Shown here: one piece after another, positions 26,706-35,211 of the stretch
Layout of the letters: every line of letters starts with the position of its first letter
How positions within the stretch are numbered: the first letter of the stretch is position 1
Assembly (NCBI GenBank): GCA_050633885.1
Contig: JBOEHK010000005.1
Location: 818,541 to 882,540 of the forward strand
Reading direction: 5' to 3'
From: JAWSVE01 sp050633885
Lineage (GTDB): Bacteria > Pseudomonadota > Gammaproteobacteria > Pseudomonadales > Cellvibrionaceae
Length of the DNA stretch: 64,000 nucleotides
Translations under genes and position numbers: made by a program
The notes under the pieces: model-generated
Database searches by the model: none
What the model saw: the letters and a program-made list of their open reading frames with translations, nothing else
Told to the model about the DNA's origin: nothing

Positions 26706-27530
26706 ATGGGTAGGAAGAATTATTGGAATTCAGAGGCCAAAAACAGGCGCTGGATCAAAAGCGGACGTGGTCAGGGGGCTGGTTCAGATTATAAACCATG
26801 GCTCACGGTTCGCGATGTTGCTTCTAAAGGTCGATCTCATCGAGTTTTTGGCCACCTAACTCAGCGCACTCACCACCTTCTCTCAGATCTTGAACTTGCA
26901 ACTTTCCTACTCCTTCAATGGCGACCCACCACTATTGATATTCGCGAACAGTTTCCATTGGATAGAGAGGTAACGCTGCAGCTTAGTAAGGATTTAGGTA
27001 TCGAACATCCAAACCATCATGGTCTGGATCAATACATGAGTAGTGACTTTGTCGTTGATGCAAGAGAGAAGGTGAATTCACGTTTTGTGATTCAGGTGAA
27101 AGCAACTGAGTCACTGAATGACTCTAGAACTATAGAAAAGCTTGAGATTGAGCGGCGCTATTGGTCTGAGAAGCAGATACCTTGGTTTTTGGTGACGGAG
27201 AATCAGATGCCTTCAACGGTATTTGAAAACATCAATCTGCTTTATAACCACATAGACGATGAAACTGAACTGGGTGAACTCATGATTCAGTTTGAACTGT
27301 TCAGAAAACACTTGCCAAGAAGTGAAAGTCTCAGAGTTAAAGACCTATGTATAAAGCTTGATCTTGCCTACGACTATGAGCCTGGAGAAAGTCTGTATCA
27401 GATTAAACGATTGTTGGCCCAACGATATTTCCATTTTGATATCACAAAGCCATTTACCGAATTGCGTTGCTCAGATCTGACAGCTGAAAGCTTTGAGGTA
27501 TTGCAGGAGGTTTGGCGTGTTTCAGGTTAA
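26706..27530 (+). CDS. tnsA: Tn7 transposase endonuclease subunit TnsA
   Basis: A 274-residue restriction-endonuclease-fold subunit that cuts the 5' ends of the transposon. The expected catalytic E-D-K set is visible: E in DIREQFPL, D in MSSDFVVDAR and K in FVIQVKATE. The opening RNYWNSEAK...RGQGAGSDYKPWL matches the start of the Tn7 protein. It overlaps tnsB by 14 bases. Confidence 0.96.
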   Translation: MGRKNYWNSEAKNRRWIKSGRGQGAGSDYKPWLTVRDVASKGRSHRVFGHLTQRTHHLLSDLELATFLLLQWRPTTIDIREQFPLDREVTLQLSKDLGIEHPNHHGLDQYMSSDFVVDAREKVNSRFVIQVKATESLNDSRTIEKLEIERRYWSEKQIPWFLVTENQMPSTVFENINLLYNHIDDETELGELMIQFELFRKHLPRSESLRVKDLCIKLDLAYDYEPGESLYQIKRLLAQRYFHFDITKPFTELRCSDLTAESFEVLQEVWRVSG

Positions 27531-29589
27531 CGAGGTGGTTCAGGTAGCAGATAACCTCTATCGAGTGCTTCTTACCACCGCGCGTCACGTTGTTTGGATT
27601 TCACTTGATGATCAAAAAGCATTTCCAGACATAGTTGACCTCTCTCAGCTTGAGGCGTTGATTTTGCAAGAGAAGCTTGTTCGTGTTGATGACCCTTTTT
27701 CCTATGTATTGGGTCTACAACCAGAACAGGATTCAAAAGACGCAACTATTCGTGACACGAATTATCGTGTTATTAAGCCTGTGGTTGAAGATCCATACTT
27801 CTACGTTAAAAAGGTACGAGCAAAACGTATTGCTGAGATTCTAGAACTTGGTGAAGTATCAAGGCCTTACATATACAAGCTAGTTCGCAGGTATTGGCAA
27901 AGAGGCCAAGTCCCCAATGCTCTGTTGCCAGATTACAAGAACTCTGGGGCGAAAGGTCAAAAGAGGATTGCGAAGAATAAGAAGTTAGGTCGGCCAAGAG
28001 AAAAAATGGAAGGGACTGGCGCATTAGTAGATGAGGCAACTGAAAGGCTTTTCCGAATCATCATCGATAAATACATACTTAAGAAGAAATTTTCTATCGC
28101 AAAGGCTCACCGGAAATTTAAGGGCCTATATGAAAATATCGCTCCTGGCGTATCGGAATCTGAAAAGCCAACAAAGCGGCAGTTTAGTTACTTTTTCAAC
28201 CGCGAGTACACACATGTTGAAAGGATAAGGGCAGGTGTACCAGATAGCATATATATGAAGGATGTTAGGCCACTTGAAAGTACCGCGACAACGCAAGCCT
28301 TAGGTCCTGGCTCACGATACGAAATTGATGCGACTATTGCTGATGTAATATTGGTTTCGGATCATGACCGCAATCAACCTGTTGGACGGCCCACTGTTTA
28401 TCTTGTCATAGATGTTTTCTCTCGTTTTATTGTTGGTTGGTATATCGGATTTGAGAACCCTTCTTACGTAGCCGCAATTCAAGCGCTTCATTTAGCGCTA
28501 ACAGATAAAAATCACATATTTAGAGATCTTGAGATAGACACAGATAATTTTGAATGGCCTACACCGGGTTTACCTGAAGCAATTCTTGCAGACCGTGGTG
28601 AGCTTCTAGGCCATCAAATAGAAGGGCTTGAAGCTAGTAATAAGGTCAGAATAGAGAATACGCCTCCTTACAGAGGAGATGCTAAAGGAATTGTAGAGCA
28701 AAGATTTAGAACTCTGCAGGCAGAATTTAAGGGCTTTGTTCCAGGAGAAGTTTCTGGACCAACAGTTAGGAAGCGTGGAGGAAAGAACTATTGGTTGGAT
28801 GGTAAGCTCACAGTATCAGAATTCACTGAAATTATTGTTTCTTCTATTGTGATGCGTAACTTTGTAGATCCAATGAAGAAGTATGATCGAGCCAAAGACA
28901 TGCCTGCTGATCTGCCGTCAATTCCTATTCATCTTTGGAGCTGGGGCTTGCAGAATCGAACAGGGCGTTTACGTAAGGCTAATGCTGAGGCTGTTCGGAT
29001 AGCACTGCTTCCTAGACAAAAGGCAAGCACATCAATACAGGGAATCTGCTTGTTTGGGGTGTACTACTCTGCGCCAGAAATAGTAGAGCTTGGCTGGTTG
29101 CATCGATCAGGAAATTCCCCCAGGCCGAAAGAAGTTGAAGTTGCCTATGACCCTAATTTTGCCGATGAAGTGTACTTATTTCACTCTGAAGGAAATCGAG
29201 ATCATTGGGTTTGCCGAATTACTGATACATCGAGGGAATATAGAGGCTCTACCTTCTGGGAAGTATGGCGAAAACAGAAACAGATTAAAATACAGTCAGC
29301 AAAAGACCAGCTCGAATCCGACAGAATTCGAAAACTGCATGAAGATAGAATAGAAGACATCATAACATCGGCTATCAAGGAATCACCCAAGCCTGTCGCA
29401 ACAAATTCAGAACGAATGAAGGGAGTAAGTGGTGCACGTTCTGAACAACTGGAGAAAGAACGTGAACAGCGTCGTCACCAAGTCGTTAAGAACGAGCAGC
29501 CTGCTAAAGTCGTGCATTTGAATCCGCCTGACGAAAATGATGATTATCCTGACTTCGAAGATGAATTATTTGATGACGGAGACGACTGA
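27517..29589 (+). CDS. tnsB: Tn7 transposase DDE subunit TnsB
   Basis: A 690-residue DDE recombinase that binds the end repeats, cuts the 3' ends and joins them to target. Catalytic residues: D in YEIDATIAD, D in AILADRGEL, E in AKGIVEQRFR. The start is set to GTG 27517 because GCAGGAGG ends 6 bases before it; an in-frame TTG at 27493 has no ribosome site. Tn7 TnsB is 702 residues. The acidic C-terminal tail, which in Tn7 contacts TnsC, is present. Confidence 0.96.
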   Translation: MFQVNEVVQVADNLYRVLLTTARHVVWISLDDQKAFPDIVDLSQLEALILQEKLVRVDDPFSYVLGLQPEQDSKDATIRDTNYRVIKPVVEDPYFYVKKVRAKRIAEILELGEVSRPYIYKLVRRYWQRGQVPNALLPDYKNSGAKGQKRIAKNKKLGRPREKMEGTGALVDEATERLFRIIIDKYILKKKFSIAKAHRKFKGLYENIAPGVSESEKPTKRQFSYFFNREYTHVERIRAGVPDSIYMKDVRPLESTATTQALGPGSRYEIDATIADVILVSDHDRNQPVGRPTVYLVIDVFSRFIVGWYIGFENPSYVAAIQALHLALTDKNHIFRDLEIDTDNFEWPTPGLPEAILADRGELLGHQIEGLEASNKVRIENTPPYRGDAKGIVEQRFRTLQAEFKGFVPGEVSGPTVRKRGGKNYWLDGKLTVSEFTEIIVSSIVMRNFVDPMKKYDRAKDMPADLPSIPIHLWSWGLQNRTGRLRKANAEAVRIALLPRQKASTSIQGICLFGVYYSAPEIVELGWLHRSGNSPRPKEVEVAYDPNFADEVYLFHSEGNRDHWVCRITDTSREYRGSTFWEVWRKQKQIKIQSAKDQLESDRIRKLHEDRIEDIITSAIKESPKPVATNSERMKGVSGARSEQLEKEREQRRHQVVKNEQPAKVVHLNPPDENDDYPDFEDELFDDGDD

Positions 29590-31247
29590 TGGAACGTCCT
29601 AGTCACTTTGTTACTGCGTCTTATACCCCGACAGGTGTTAAGCGCTATGATGACAATCCATTCATTGAAGCGCTCCCACCAATCCTATCGGTTGCTCAAG
29701 TAGGTAAGAGTATTAAAGGGAAAATTGAGTATCACCCTGCGGATAGATTAGCCGATCCGAAGTCCAGAATGCATATGGTTGTGTCATTGTTAGACGATTA
29801 TTTTCAACCTATTTCACAGCACGTCCAGCTACAAGAGAAGATCGACCTAATGCTTCGTATGGGCTATGTCGGAAGGAACATCAATGATGGTTCATTGAAC
29901 CGTAAGCTCCAGGAGGGTTATGAGTTTATAAAGTCAGGCGGTGAAGTTGCTGCTAACTTTGCTGTGGAAAAAACCACGGCTCGAAGCATGTCTCTTGTGG
30001 GTATTTCCGGTGCTGGGAAAAGTAAGTCGCTTGAGCGAGTATTGGCAACGTATCCTCAGGTGATTTACCACGAAAAAGAAAATCGCTTTCAGGTGACGTA
30101 CCTTAAGATTGAATGCCCTAGCAACGGTGACCTCGAAAGCTTATGCCTTAACTTCTTCAGTGCAGTCGACAGTGTATTGGGTACCGACTATGAGCGCCGC
30201 TACGCAAAACAGCGTCTTTCTGTTCCAAAGATGCTGGCTCTAATGCGGCAGACAGCCAATAATCGTGCAATTGGTATTCTGGTAATAGATGAAATCCAAC
30301 GATTAAGCCAGGTGCGCTCAGGTGGTAAAGAGCAAATGCTGGAGTTTTTTGTAGAGCTAGTGAATACCGTGGGGATTCCGATAGTTTTAGTTGGCACTCC
30401 TAAAGCGCGTCCAATATTTGAACTAGAGCTGCAATCTGGCCGGCGCAGCGCTGGACTGGGGTCAATTTACTGGGAAACTATTCCACAATACCTTATTAAA
30501 GAAAAAGAAAGGCAGCCAAATACCAATTGGATTCGATTCACGGACAACCTCTGGAAGTATCAATGGTTAAAGCATGGTGGTGATCCACTTAGCGATGAAA
30601 TAAGAGATTGTTGGTATGACCTCTCCCAAGGTGTCTTAGATATTGTTGTGAAGCTTTTTGTATTGGCGCAGCTCCGTGCTATCGCGAATAAGAAAGAACG
30701 AATTACAGTGGGCATTTTGAAATCGGTCTATAAGCAGGAGTTAAAGCCAGTACACCCAATGTTAGATGCATTGCGGTCCTGTGACGCAGATAAAATCGTG
30801 AAGTACTCCGACATGCGTATTGTCGACCTGGATAAGCGCATTATCCAATTGGGAGCCAAAATCTTAGCGGATGTCCAAAAGCAAGAAGAACAACTGTTTG
30901 GAGGAAACCCAGAAGCTCTGAGATTGTACAATTTGGTTTTGCAGTTAGACGAATCATTTGAAGAACAAACAGTTGCTCAATTGGTCACGCGAATAATTAA
31001 GGAACAGCCTGATCTTAGTCTCCCAGAAATGATCCCTGTCATCGTGTCGTGGTATCAGTCAGACGAAACCACTTCAGTAAATAAACAACCAACGGACCGC
31101 ATTAAAGAAGAGGACTGGGTAGACCTGGATGTCGATGATTGGCGTTACCAGTTTGCCTACTGCAAAGAGGACAACCTGTCGTTAGTTGAGCGACTGGATC
31201 AAAATGGCGAAATGTTTGATCTTGAAGGATGGGCAACAGGGTATTAA
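29589..31247 (+). CDS. tnsC: Tn7 target-selection ATPase TnsC
   Basis: A 552-residue AAA+ regulator that connects the transposase to TnsD or TnsE target complexes. Walker A is GISGAGKSKSLE and Walker B ILVIDEIQRL, then a sensor-like VLVGTPKA. Length agrees with Tn7 TnsC (555). The ATG overlaps the tnsB stop (TGATG). Confidence 0.96.
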   Translation: MERPSHFVTASYTPTGVKRYDDNPFIEALPPILSVAQVGKSIKGKIEYHPADRLADPKSRMHMVVSLLDDYFQPISQHVQLQEKIDLMLRMGYVGRNINDGSLNRKLQEGYEFIKSGGEVAANFAVEKTTARSMSLVGISGAGKSKSLERVLATYPQVIYHEKENRFQVTYLKIECPSNGDLESLCLNFFSAVDSVLGTDYERRYAKQRLSVPKMLALMRQTANNRAIGILVIDEIQRLSQVRSGGKEQMLEFFVELVNTVGIPIVLVGTPKARPIFELELQSGRRSAGLGSIYWETIPQYLIKEKERQPNTNWIRFTDNLWKYQWLKHGGDPLSDEIRDCWYDLSQGVLDIVVKLFVLAQLRAIANKKERITVGILKSVYKQELKPVHPMLDALRSCDADKIVKYSDMRIVDLDKRIIQLGAKILADVQKQEEQLFGGNPEALRLYNLVLQLDESFEEQTVAQLVTRIIKEQPDLSLPEMIPVIVSWYQSDETTSVNKQPTDRIKEEDWVDLDVDDWRYQFAYCKEDNLSLVERLDQNGEMFDLEGWATGY

Positions 31248-32755
31248 TGCTGGGATTTCCGAAACCTTACTCTGATGAGTTGCTGTATAGCACAGTCGCG
31301 AGAGCGGGTGTGCATGATGGGGAGACCTCTCCTAAGCAGCTGTTGGATCAGGTGTTTGAGAATCGGAAAATAATCGCAACGGTGGATCTACCTAGTCATG
31401 TTCAATCATTAGCTCAGCAGTACCCAAGTAACAGCGGGCTCAATACAAGTCTCTTAATCGCTCGCCATACACTATGGCCAATTTACGCACCTTTTTTGCC
31501 ACCTGAGCGAATTAAAAAGCTACGCAACTGGATGGCGGAGCAGTCACAAGGTGCTGCACATTTAGCTTCAGGTATTGCTGCTTCCAGAGTTAAGGCAAAG
31601 ACCGAATTGTTTGCTTGCAGGCCATGTTTGGCTGAGCAAAGGTTGAAATATGGAGAATGCTATTGGCATCGCCTTTGGCAGGTTCCTTTGGTGAGAATGT
31701 GCCCTAAACATGGCGCATTGAGTAGATCGAATATCGAATTAGATGGAGAGCATCGGCATGCTTTTATCCCGGTAGAATCTGCTGATTTATTTCAAGATGT
31801 CCTTGTTAAGGAGCAGGATGAAGTCTTTGCAAAGCAATGTGCTCAGTTACTACTGAGTAATTGTGAAGGGATTAGCTTTGCCCAATGGTCTTTGTTTTAT
31901 AAACAGTTCGCTGTAAGCCTGAATTATTTAGATGGCTCTAGAATTGACCATTCAAAGATACACGACACTGTTGTTACGTTTTGGGGAAAGCAGTGGCTCG
32001 AAGATGTAAGAATTCTTCCCTCGAGAATAGAGACTTCATGGCTAAAATCACTATTCCGCAAGCATAGAAAAAGCTTTAGTTTTGCTGAACATATAGTTGC
32101 AATCGTAGCCCTGTCTGATGGGAGGCTAAGTATTAGTGAAGCTATCAATCAAGCTTCGAGCCTAATAATTTCCGCCGCAGAAACTAAGAATCAGTCTGCT
32201 CAGAAGCACGACGTAGAACCTGTAGCCCCGCCGAGCCCTGATCAATTGCAGTGGAAAACGCTCCTCAAATCCTACTCGCCAAAAGCTGCACGGCAGATTT
32301 ATAAGGCATTGTATGCTCGGCTTTATCGTAACAACTACGAATGGTTGATGGAGATCGACAAATCATTCCATACTGAAACTACTCTAAAAAATCATCGAGT
32401 CGATTGGTCCAAAAGGGATAGGAAAATTGCTCGAGAGCTAAGGCGTGTCTGTAAGGCTTTGACTGAAAACCTAAACGCACCGCATCTTAGCCGTACCTTC
32501 CTGATACATCAGTTGAATCAGCGAGCAACTGTTGAAAAGAATCTAAGCCGATTACCACGTTGTGCAATGTTGTTAACTCTTTATTCTGAAAGCACGACTG
32601 AATATCAAGCAAGAAGGCTTACGCGTGCCTATTTGTCAATGAGGAACAAACATCGGGAGATTAAACGCTGGTCGCTACTCAGGGAAGCGGGTTTAAGCGA
32701 TGAGCGGATGACGGAATTAATTACTGCGCTTTTAAAGGATATCTTGAGTGAGTAA
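31247..32755 (+). CDS. tnsD: attTn7-specific target selector TnsD (TniQ family)
   Basis: A protein of about 500 residues that follows Tn7 TnsD along its whole length: FPKPYSDELLYSTVARAGVH at the start, a CRPC...CPKHG zinc-binding set, and KSLFRKHRKSFSFAEHIVA. It recognises the 3' end of glmS, which agrees with where the element sits. ATG 31247 overlaps the tnsC stop (TAATG) and gives the N terminus of the family; an upstream in-frame start at 31229 is less likely. Confidence 0.95.
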   Translation: MLGFPKPYSDELLYSTVARAGVHDGETSPKQLLDQVFENRKIIATVDLPSHVQSLAQQYPSNSGLNTSLLIARHTLWPIYAPFLPPERIKKLRNWMAEQSQGAAHLASGIAASRVKAKTELFACRPCLAEQRLKYGECYWHRLWQVPLVRMCPKHGALSRSNIELDGEHRHAFIPVESADLFQDVLVKEQDEVFAKQCAQLLLSNCEGISFAQWSLFYKQFAVSLNYLDGSRIDHSKIHDTVVTFWGKQWLEDVRILPSRIETSWLKSLFRKHRKSFSFAEHIVAIVALSDGRLSISEAINQASSLIISAAETKNQSAQKHDVEPVAPPSPDQLQWKTLLKSYSPKAARQIYKALYARLYRNNYEWLMEIDKSFHTETTLKNHRVDWSKRDRKIARELRRVCKALTENLNAPHLSRTFLIHQLNQRATVEKNLSRLPRCAMLLTLYSESTTEYQARRLTRAYLSMRNKHREIKRWSLLREAGLSDERMTELITALLKDILSE

Positions 32756-34346
32756 AAGCAATGCACGATTTAAGAAGCTGGATAATGATTCAAAAGTTAT
32801 GGGCATTGGCTCTTTGTTTCGTGGCTTAGACCGAAAGGGGTGGGCGATAAATGTAGACTTTACAGGTAAACAATCTCAAAGCATGCAGTTCAGTAATATT
32901 CCTGTGCTTGCGAGAAAAAGAGTGTTAAACCCAACTCAGCAGCTAAAGCCTGCTGGATTGCCAATCGATTTTGTTATAAATAACGCTCAAGATTGGGGTA
33001 TCGCAAAGGCATCTGATTGCCCTGCGTATCATGCCCATCATCACGGCGGTGACGGCAATCAAATGTGTTTTGTTGCGACCGTTAATACTAAACGAGTCTT
33101 TATCCCGCAATTAGAATTCGCTCGAGTACTTTTCTATCATGATCCATTTCTTGCTCGACTAAGCCTCCAGCACGACGCTTTGGCCGAAGACTTTATGCTA
33201 GGTCTCAGAGAGGATGGTCAGCCATTAATCGTAGTTCGTGAAGGCGCCGAATATCCAGTTTCATACTTTAACCGAGACGATAATCGAAGATTTCTCAGTT
33301 GGGTGTTATTAGATAGTGCTGCCAGAGCCTCTTTCGAAAGCATTAGCATGCAGCTTGTCAAAGGGCAATTTCAGAAAGGCAGTTACTTACATTGGCACTA
33401 CCAATTCACTCCACCTCCATTGACGGATGTGAAGCTGGGGGCACGAGGTTGGGAAGATCGCGATTCGGGTAGTTTTTTTGTTTGGGAAATAACCCAGCTA
33501 GATAATTTACCATCGGATGTGGAAGGGGAAATTGACTTCTACCACCCAGCCTATGATCGAAGGGTCGGAGGCAAGCCAACCAGAGGCGATAGTAAGCAAG
33601 GAGAATCTTCTGATGAGTTCGAACTCGATGATGACGAGTTGTCAGATTCTGATAAAGCGACCCTGACGCTCATATCTAAGCAAGTATCCGTTTCCTTTCA
33701 GAACCCTCATATAACAAATCGAATAGCGAAAAAGACTAAGGCGGTTAACAACATAGTTGGCGATGGAGACAAAGAGGTTTTGGATAAAGAGCTGAGTCCA
33801 AATGAAAAGGAAGAATCAGGTAATCTGCCCGGAGGTGCATGGAATAATCTGGATGATCAAACGGACGATGTTCACCTTTACCTGGGCAAGTTTCAATCAT
33901 TTCTTAATATGGTAGCGGTTCTTGAGTCATCTCACGGTTGTCAGGTCTTAAACCTAAGCTTAGAAAAATTACCTAGGGTTGGAGATGGAAAAAAGCATTG
34001 GTTAGCAGATACACAAAACCCGCGTTGCCTAGCCATTGTTGAGTTGTTGCATGGTAACAGGGAATTTATTTTACTTGAGGTCGATACATCTGATGGTGCT
34101 GCGAAACTATCGACCATGCTGCTTAAATCACCTCATGGTTGGGTCGGGATAAACAAGCAGGTTATTCTTCACGGAATAATGAAGAAATCCTTGGGGTGGC
34201 CGAACGATTTTTTTAGGGATCAGTTGGGTGATGGTTCTTACAAAGGTATTCCGCACTCAAAATCAAAGCACTCTGGAGTGGTTGCTCCAGAGGTAATTGA
34301 TCCATGGGCACTTAGAATAGCCAGCTGGATTAAGCGTAGTGTCTAA
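32748..34346 (+). CDS. tnsE: Tn7 replication-linked target selector TnsE
   Basis: A 532-residue protein, close to Tn7 TnsE (538). TnsE directs transposition to lagging-strand DNA and conjugating plasmids through contact with the sliding clamp. The family is recognised from its position, its length and the C-terminal region. GTG 32748 overlaps the tnsD stop. With TnsD and TnsE both present, the element should keep both the safe-site and the plasmid-hopping pathway. Confidence 0.93.
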   Translation: MSKSNARFKKLDNDSKVMGIGSLFRGLDRKGWAINVDFTGKQSQSMQFSNIPVLARKRVLNPTQQLKPAGLPIDFVINNAQDWGIAKASDCPAYHAHHHGGDGNQMCFVATVNTKRVFIPQLEFARVLFYHDPFLARLSLQHDALAEDFMLGLREDGQPLIVVREGAEYPVSYFNRDDNRRFLSWVLLDSAARASFESISMQLVKGQFQKGSYLHWHYQFTPPPLTDVKLGARGWEDRDSGSFFVWEITQLDNLPSDVEGEIDFYHPAYDRRVGGKPTRGDSKQGESSDEFELDDDELSDSDKATLTLISKQVSVSFQNPHITNRIAKKTKAVNNIVGDGDKEVLDKELSPNEKEESGNLPGGAWNNLDDQTDDVHLYLGKFQSFLNMVAVLESSHGCQVLNLSLEKLPRVGDGKKHWLADTQNPRCLAIVELLHGNREFILLEVDTSDGAAKLSTMLLKSPHGWVGINKQVILHGIMKKSLGWPNDFFRDQLGDGSYKGIPHSKSKHSGVVAPEVIDPWALRIASWIKRSV

Positions 34347-34581
34347 TTGCCATTAATCAGCGATATTTGCTGTTGATGTCTTTAGTAACTAAAGCTGGGT
34401 TACCCTGAAATAGCTTGGATATACGTAATTAGTTTCGTAAACTTTTCAATGGGATACGAGCTTAAATTGTTTTAAATGCATAACCTGTGTGTTGGCAATG
34501 CTAGGAGCCGTATACTTTTAGGTTTTAGGTCAACTCTAAACAACTTTCGTGCTGTGCAGATTAGTTAACAGGAAGACTATC
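34347..34581. other. gap between tnsE and the defence cargo
   Basis: About 235 bases without a gene. The promoter for the membrane protein-hsdRMS operon should be here; no unambiguous -35/-10 pair was found. Confidence 0.4.
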
Positions 34582-35211
34582 TTGAACAAAAAGGAATTAC
34601 TCCAGCTTTATAAAGAACTCTATTTTCATGAGCTGGAGCGCAAGGATCGGATTACTGCGCAAGCTCAGGTTCGTTTCGCGTTCATTGCTACTGGTGTAGC
34701 GCTATCGGCATATATGCTGAGAACAGTGGATTTTTCAGAGCCGCAATATCTCGTTTGGCTATTTATTGGGTGCTTGGGACTTGCACTAATTCCGTTTGCT
34801 TTTTCAGTGTGGGTCCTAAGTAGAGCATTTTGGGGCAACAAATATGACTATTTACCAGTTCTAACCGATGTCGAGGCATATCGGCATGGTTTGGAACGTC
34901 ACTACAAGGATTCTGATGAGAATGGATCTATTGAAAGTGACATGTTGGATTACTTGCTGAGTAGTACGGCAGAGATTTCATCAACGAATACTAAGGTTAA
35001 TGAAGAACGCCTCAGCAGAATGCATCGTTTCTACAGGTTATCACTTCCTTCTGTAGCACTATTCATGACTGCGAGTATGCTATTTATCTTGGCTGATCTT
35101 GATGCATCCTCACCTAGAAAACCTATTGTTGTGCAACAGGTTACTTTACCTTCTGCTGAATTAGAATCACCGGTTCAGTTGGTATCTACTGAATCAGGAG
35201 CTGATGAATAA
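34582..35211 (+). CDS. membrane protein coupled to the type I R-M operon
   Basis: A 209-residue protein with hydrophobic segments at about residues 31-50, 58-81 and 156-176 and a short hydrophilic tail. The N-terminal LYKELYFHELERKDRITAQAQV helix is amphipathic. The start is TTG 34582 with AGGAAG 6 bases upstream. Its TGA overlaps the ATG of hsdR, so the two are coupled. Small membrane proteins with a cytoplasmic loop are common as defence effectors (SLATT-like), and that is a possible role. The function is not established from sequence. Confidence 0.65.
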   Translation: MNKKELLQLYKELYFHELERKDRITAQAQVRFAFIATGVALSAYMLRTVDFSEPQYLVWLFIGCLGLALIPFAFSVWVLSRAFWGNKYDYLPVLTDVEAYRHGLERHYKDSDENGSIESDMLDYLLSSTAEISSTNTKVNEERLSRMHRFYRLSLPSVALFMTASMLFILADLDASSPRKPIVVQQVTLPSAELESPVQLVSTESGADE